From positions 36,554,214 to 36,618,213 of the forward strand of contig CM049320.1 of NCBI GenBank assembly GCA_026874595.1: 64,000 nt of DNA. The letters are read 5' to 3'. Shown here one piece after another: positions 59,364 through 64,000 of the stretch. This stretch comes from Sipunculus nudus. Its lineage: Eukaryota; Annelida; Sipuncula; Golfingiida; Sipunculidae. Position 1 is the first letter of the stretch, and each line of letters starts with the position of its first letter. The position numbers and the translations under genes are program-made. The notes beneath the pieces are model-generated. The model saw only the letters and a program-made list of their open reading frames with translations. It ran no database searches and was not told where the DNA came from.

Positions 59364-59882
59364 TTGGAAGAGAAAAGTGATGAAAACAGTGATGATAGCA
59401 GTAGTGATAGCATATATAGTATAGAAACTGAAACAGCTAAAACACAATATTTTGTCGAGGTCAAAGTGAAAACACCTAACAGTGATACAACTGTACCAGT
59501 GAAATTTCAATTGGATTCTGGAGCAACATGTAGCACTTTGAACTACAAAGACTACTGTAGAATTTCCAGTGACCCGCCACGTAAATTGAATACTAAGCTG
59601 AAAGCATATAACAATTCATACATCCAGCCAATAGGTTCAGCCAGTCTACAATGCACAGCCAATGACATTACAAGAAAGATACAATTTGAAATTGTAGAAG
59701 GTCACACATCTTTATTGTCTGGCAAGGCATGTGAGGCACTGCAGTTAATTAGCTTCAATCAAGATTGTTTGGTGAACTCTCTCACAAATGCGCTCAACCT
59801 TACCAAAGATAAAGTGTTACAAGACTACAAAGATGTCTTCTCAGGACTTGCCAGGTACCTATCATATCAACATGGATCCTGA
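59364..59882 (+). pseudogene. Retrotransposon protease region
   Basis: An open stretch of 172 codons includes the aspartic protease site FQLDSGATCSTL near 59507-59540 and the later LLSGKACEALQL. The N-terminal part is acidic (DENSDDSSSDS). It leads toward RT, which continues in another frame from about 59870. Confidence 0.7.
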
Positions 59883-60530
59883 TGTCAAACCAATACAAAA
59901 CACCAAACGTCAAGTTCCAATACCTGTTAAGAATGAACTGCGGAACAAAATAGTCGACCTAGAACAAATGGGAGTGCACAAAATAGTTACGGAGCCAACA
60001 CTATGGATCAACAGCATGGTTGCAGTCAGAAAGCCGAATAAGCTCAGACTCTGCTTGGATCCTCAAAATCTGAATTAGTCGATCCAGAGGAACCATTATC
60101 CAATACCGACAGTTGATGATGTCGCACCATGTCTTGCAAAAGCCAGAATCTTCTCAGTAGCCGATGCCAAAGATGGCTACTCGCAAATGTGTCATGATGA
60201 ACCATCAAGCTTGCTCACCACATTCTGGACACCATTCCGTCAATACCGATGGTTGCTTATGCCCTTCGGACTCAGTTCATTACCTGAAGAATTCCAAAGA
60301 CTCCTTTACGAATGTCTTGAAGGTCTTGACAATGTTGAAGTTATCAGAGGCAGAAGCACTCGTCTCTCATGACAAAGCTTTTCTAGCTTTACTGGAGCAA
60401 TGTAGAGACAGAGGACTTAATTTGAACAAACACAAAATCGAGTTCAAACTGAACAGTGTTTCCTACATGGGACATTTACTGAGTGACAAGGGATTGTCCC
60501 CAGATCCAAACAAGGTACAAGCTTGATATG
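59880..60530 (+). pseudogene. Retrotransposon reverse transcriptase, active site lost
   Basis: Recognisable blocks are WINSMVAVRKPN, LRLCLDPQNLN with a stop at 60076-60078, the motif A region FSVADAKDGYSQM at 60151-60189, and LMPFGLSS near 60257. The text then goes from LDNVEVI directly to SHDKAFLALLEQC across a frame change near 60340-60370. The segment with the paired catalytic aspartates is absent. The thumb region SYMGHLLSDKGLSPDPNK follows. The enzyme cannot be active. Confidence 0.75.
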
Positions 60531-60605
60531 CCTCCCCCAATAGACACACAAGACTATAATAGAGTTCGGCGACTATAAGGAGTTGTCACATACCTGGCAA
60601 AATTT

Positions 60606-61250
60606 ATGCCACAACTGAGTTCAGTTTGTGAACCACTATGTTGTTTCGCTGATAAAGAAACTGAGTTCACGTGGTTATCACTCCACACTGAAGCAATGGA
60701 CAAAATCAAAACACTGATCACACAGGCTCCAGTGCTACGGTCCTATGATGTGAGTAAAGACGCAACTAACGAATGTGACAGCTCAGATGTTGGCCTTGGA
60801 GCAGTTTTAACGCAAGAGGGACATCCAATCGCGTATGCGTCATGTGCATTAATCGAAACAGAACACAACTACGCACAAATTGAGAAAGAGTACCTAGCAA
60901 TCGTGTATGCAACAGAGATTCAATCAGTATATACTGGGAAAGAAAGACGTATTGATGCAATTGGTCATAAAGCCTTAATGGCCATATTCAAGAAGCCAAT
61001 TCTCACAAGCCCGAAACGTCTGCAGAGAATGAGACTCAGACTACAGAAATACTCTCTGAAAACTGAGTATAAGCCAGGACCAAAAATGTACATAAGTGAC
61101 ACATTATCAAGAGTGGCTCCACCATTGCACAAAGTTGAACCAGACATTCTAGAATATATGATATTCCAACTTGAAGACAAAAAGAAGTTTCGAGATGAAC
61201 TGGCACAAGTCAACATGGATGATGACGTGTTTGTTACTGATAACCGTTAG
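60606..61250 (+). pseudogene. Retrotransposon RNase H and connection
   Basis: A 214-codon open stretch with NECDSSDVGLGAVLTQEG (first acidic residue of RNase H), EHNYAQIEKEYLAIV (catalytic Glu) and KPGPKMYISDTLSR at the end. The middle, where a later acidic residue before HK is expected, reads AIGHKAL, a likely inactivating change beside a compensated frame shift near 60920-60960. Confidence 0.7.
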
Positions 61251-61298
61251 AACAAGATCAAAGTAGAAACTAACAGAGACATTACTTTACAAACACTG

Positions 61299-62540
61299 AT
61301 GAATACGATCAGCAGTGGTTGGCCTGATGACAAATATAAGGTACCCTGGTGCACACGTGAATACTGGCCGTATAGAGATGAGTTAGCCACTAAGAATGGA
61401 CTAGTATTTCATGGAACTGAAATTGTCATACCTACAGTAATGAGACGAGATATGATAGCAAGAGCACATGTTTCACATTTAGGCATCCAGAGTACCACAT
61501 ACTGCAAGATCTAACGCAAGCAGTGCAGAGATGTCCTACATGCCAAGAATTCCAACCTGCCTTAGCCAAAGAACCATTGATGACGTACCCCATACCAAAA
61601 ACGCCTTGGCAAGTAGTAGCCAGTGATTGTTTTGAACTGGATGGTCAGAACTACTGTTTATTTGTAGACTTGTACTCTGACAACATTAAGTTTGTGAGTT
61701 GGATAGAATGTCCAGTGAGTCACCTATAAGCAAAACCAAACCAATATTTGCAAATCATGGAATACCGTATGTGCTGATCACAGAAAATGGACCTAATTAT
61801 GTGTCAAAAAAGTTCAGCCTGTTTGCACAAAATTGGGATTTTGCTCACATAACGTCTAGTCCACATCACAGCAAGTCAAAGGGAAAGGCTGAGTCAGCGG
61901 TCAAAATAGCTATAGGACTAATCAAGAAGTCCAAACGCACTAATGGAGATATGTGTAAAGCCATATTTGAATGGAGAAATATGTCAACACAAGGAATGGA
62001 CAGTTCTCCAGTTCAAAGATTAATGTCACGCCACCATGCAAAGACATGCTTTATGCCCCAAAGTGGAACAACAAGTACCACAGCAAGTTATACAGAGGAG
62101 AAAGAAAGCCAAGACCTACTATGATAGAAATGCTTGCCGGTTACCAGAACTTGTAATAGGTCAATCAGTGAGAACTTAAAGTACAACCACACGCTAAAAA
62201 TGTGAATTGGAAAGCGGGAGATGTAACTGCAAAACTTGCCCCCAGAAATTACCAGGTAGAAGTTGATGGTCACAGCTACAGAGGCAATAGAGTTCATATA
62301 AGAGAATCTGTTGATACAGATGACTTGTCTAATAATGCGGAGACTCAGCTTAACGGCACAAACAATACAAACACTAAGTCAAACACACCAGCTGATCAGC
62401 CAGTCAAGCCTGATACCTCTGACACATCCGCCCCTACGCGTCATGAGAAAGTGAACCCCTCATCAGTGATACCCGCAAGTGTTATTACAAGGTGTGGAAG
62501 AGTATCCAGACCGCCTGAGAGATTCAGAGACTTTGTATAA
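61299..62540 (+). pseudogene. Retrotransposon integrase, broken
   Basis: An HHCC-like start (HVSHLG near 61470, CPTC near 61532) is interrupted by a stop and a small deletion near 61510. In the core the first Asp lies in VVASDCFELD near 61615 and the catalytic Glu in KGKAESAVK near 61880. The second acidic position reads ITENGPNYVS near 61777, Glu where the family has Asp. A frame change near 61700-61730 splits the core. The C-terminal part (62202-62540) has APRNYQVEVDGHSYRGNRVH and ends GRVSRPPERFRDFV, typical of gypsy-type tails. Confidence 0.75.
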
Positions 62541-63157
62541 ATGTTCAGTAGAAGCAGTATAAGTTTACTCCTAAGTTGTTTGAGCAACCACATGACATCA
62601 TGTGTAACACAGAAAAAGGGCTCATTGCTATTGCTTATGATGTCTTTAATAAGGATCCATTACAAATCCCACCACTAATACCAACCTGACCTTCTCAGTT
62701 ACCAGGGCTAATTACCCTTGTGCACGGCAGATGTAACCTGGGACAAACTTACTCAGCAGAACTATTAAGTGGGTAGTGTTTCCACAAGCTGTTTATATAA
62801 TCAGGTCTGAGGATAGACTTATTAGCACCTTGATCATGAAGCATATCAGCAAATAATGCTGAACAGAATCAGTTCTTGTCCAGTAATTGACCAGGATGTG
62901 CCTATTGTGGAAGCAAGCATCGGCCAGCTGCCCCATTGCTGGTGACCACTGGTGCTAATTACATAAGAGTACTGGACAGAGTAGGTCACAGACAAATAAG
63001 TCACTTGGCACAATCTGACCTTTGATTAGTAAATTATGGATAAACAGAGGTATGTTTGATGTTAAATAGTGTAGGCTATTATTATTGTGACATGTACATC
63101 TTGTCTCACATCCATCAATCCATATGCTCTGTATTCAAAATAATTTAAAAAATTACA

Positions 63158-63325
63158 TGTACTTGCTTAGTACTTGAAATGTACTTGATTTTTCAAGTAC
63201 ATTTTTAGCAAGTACAAGTACAGTACAAGTACTGTATTGGTAAAAAGTTCCAAGTACAAGTACAGGCCAAGTACTGAAAATTTTGTACTTGAGTACAAGT
63301 ACCAAGTACAAATACTTGTACTTGA
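63158..63325. repeat. CAAGTACTTG low-complexity repeat
   Basis: Many overlapping copies of AAGTACAAGTAC, TACTTG and their reverse complements, self-complementary throughout. It lies inside the retrotransposon, between integrase and 3' LTR. Confidence 0.85.
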
Positions 63326-63488
63326 CCCAAGCCTGATTACAATCCATGAATGCCATGTGGGCATTAGCAAAGTATTACATAAAAAAGAGTGCGCCAGTAA
63401 TTGTTCAACAGTAATTTTAAGTACTCTTAATGTAATTTTAAAGATCTCTGATATGACAATTTTCTTAATTTTTTGGTTGAGAAAAAAA

Positions 63489-63602
63489 TGTTGTGGAAGG
63501 TTCCAGTCTAAGCAAACATTTGACCTATGACCTGCGAGTCAGCCTCGTTTTGGATATAATAAAGCTCTGTGTAGTTGAGCTGGAGTTCGTCACTTTATAA
63601 CA
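63489..63602 (+). repeat. 3' LTR
   Basis: 114 bp starting TGTTGTGG and ending ATAACA, preceded by a short purine tract GAGAAAAAAA. It contains AATAAA at 63558-63563. Confidence 0.85.
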
Positions 63603-63607
63603 CCAGT

Positions 63608-64000
63608 TTTGTTTTGTAGGAGAAGTTGGAGAAATCTAACTGTATGTAGAATTTTTTGACTCCTAGGTCCAATTTCAAGAAATGTTTAAATACATCTGAG
63701 TGGAAACAACTTTACAATAAGACAAATACAGTTTGAACAATAACAATTGTTGCAATGCAATTGGAGGGGGGGGGGGTGGTTGTTGTAATATTAGAATAAC
63801 TGCATATCTGTGACAGCAGGATGCTCAACCACTGATGCATGATTAATCAGGTAAGCAGCTCTAATAAATGACCTTCAGTGACCAGAAGTGGGCTGCCTAG
63901 AGCTTCACAATGTGAGTGAATACAAGAGTCTCAAAAAAACATGAGCCATGGTCAAAGTTCGGCAAAATTTAAGGTACTGATTTTATATCTATCCAAAAAG
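63608..64000 (+). repeat. Family A-like sequence to window end
   Basis: 63610-63690 matches the GGAGATTTTGGGGACATCTA-type text near the ends of family A copies, and 63940-64000 matches their GGGCAAAATTTAAGGTAC unit. A G-tract lies at 63766-63776. The right end is outside the window. Confidence 0.5.

Larger units (their letters stand above)
58721..63607 (+). mobile_element. Ty3/gypsy-like LTR retrotransposon, defective
   Basis: The element spans 58726-63602, flanked on both sides by the 5 bp direct repeat CCAGT (58721-58725 and 63603-63607). The order zinc knuckle, protease, reverse transcriptase, RNase H, integrase identifies the Ty3/gypsy group. The CX2CX3HX4C first knuckle and gag-pro-pol layout recall the Mag-type lineage, but that is tentative. 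The LTRs are very short and about 93% identical by my alignment (8 mismatches in 114 aligned bases, plus 4 gapped bases). Stops, frameshifts and loss of the RT catalytic segment make it non-autonomous. It sits in a stretch resembling family A repeat. Confidence 0.85.

Noticed and set aside
7767-63776. Seven long G or C homopolymer tracts (for example 7767, 16164, 39374, 42097, 52026, 63766)
   Set aside because: Likely simple repeats prone to length errors; no shared flanks that would imply a function.

Overview
This window reads as AT-rich nuclear DNA of an invertebrate animal, most likely a mollusc and probably a bivalve. The evidence is indirect: phase-1 Ig and C-type-lectin exons of the kind found in molluscan surface receptors, Tx1-like and CR1/L2-like LINE debris, tRNA-headed SINEs, a Ty3/gypsy element with very short LTRs, a two-ORF DNA transposon remnant of a type I recognise from mollusc genomes, and many repeats carrying GGACGGACAGAC runs and AGGTCA half-sites. 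There are no bacterial-style genes. Most open frames are chance or lie in decayed mobile elements.

Layout. 0.57-3.1 kb: two divergent decayed ORFs of a DNA transposon. 4.2-4.5 kb: a promoter-like motif cluster. 8.3-9.6 kb: CR1/L2-like LINE pseudogene (+). 11.6-13.6 kb and 14.8-19.4 kb: two Tx1-like LINE copies (-). The second is split by a 2.4 kb hairpin-ended repeat at 16.2-18.6 kb. 20.7-23.25 kb: a duplicated block with a TATA-type promoter, one copy split by a SINE-bearing insertion, followed by a possible first coding exon. 24.6-24.9 kb: a SINE. 29.9 kb: a foldback with forkhead- and homeodomain-like sites.

31.3-41.6 kb (-) holds the main host gene: a signal-peptide exon, C-type-lectin-domain (CTLD) exons, Ig exons, a transmembrane exon and two cytoplasmic exons. 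All extracellular exons are phase 1-1. Several internal exons are broken, but the intact ones join in frame to a natural stop and would encode 364 residues. A 1.9 kb hairpin-ended repeat sits in its last intron.

42.1-58.7 kb is a repeat-dense tract: another hairpin-ended element, a LINE fragment, diverged tandem and inverted repeats, and two more copies of the family that split the LINE. 58.7-63.6 kb is a gypsy-type retrotransposon with 118/114 bp LTRs and a perfect 5 bp target duplication. It is inactivated by stops, frameshifts and loss of the RT active-site segment.

Gene models were made by eye from splice signals, phase and motifs. Family names come from remembered family features, and no search was run.
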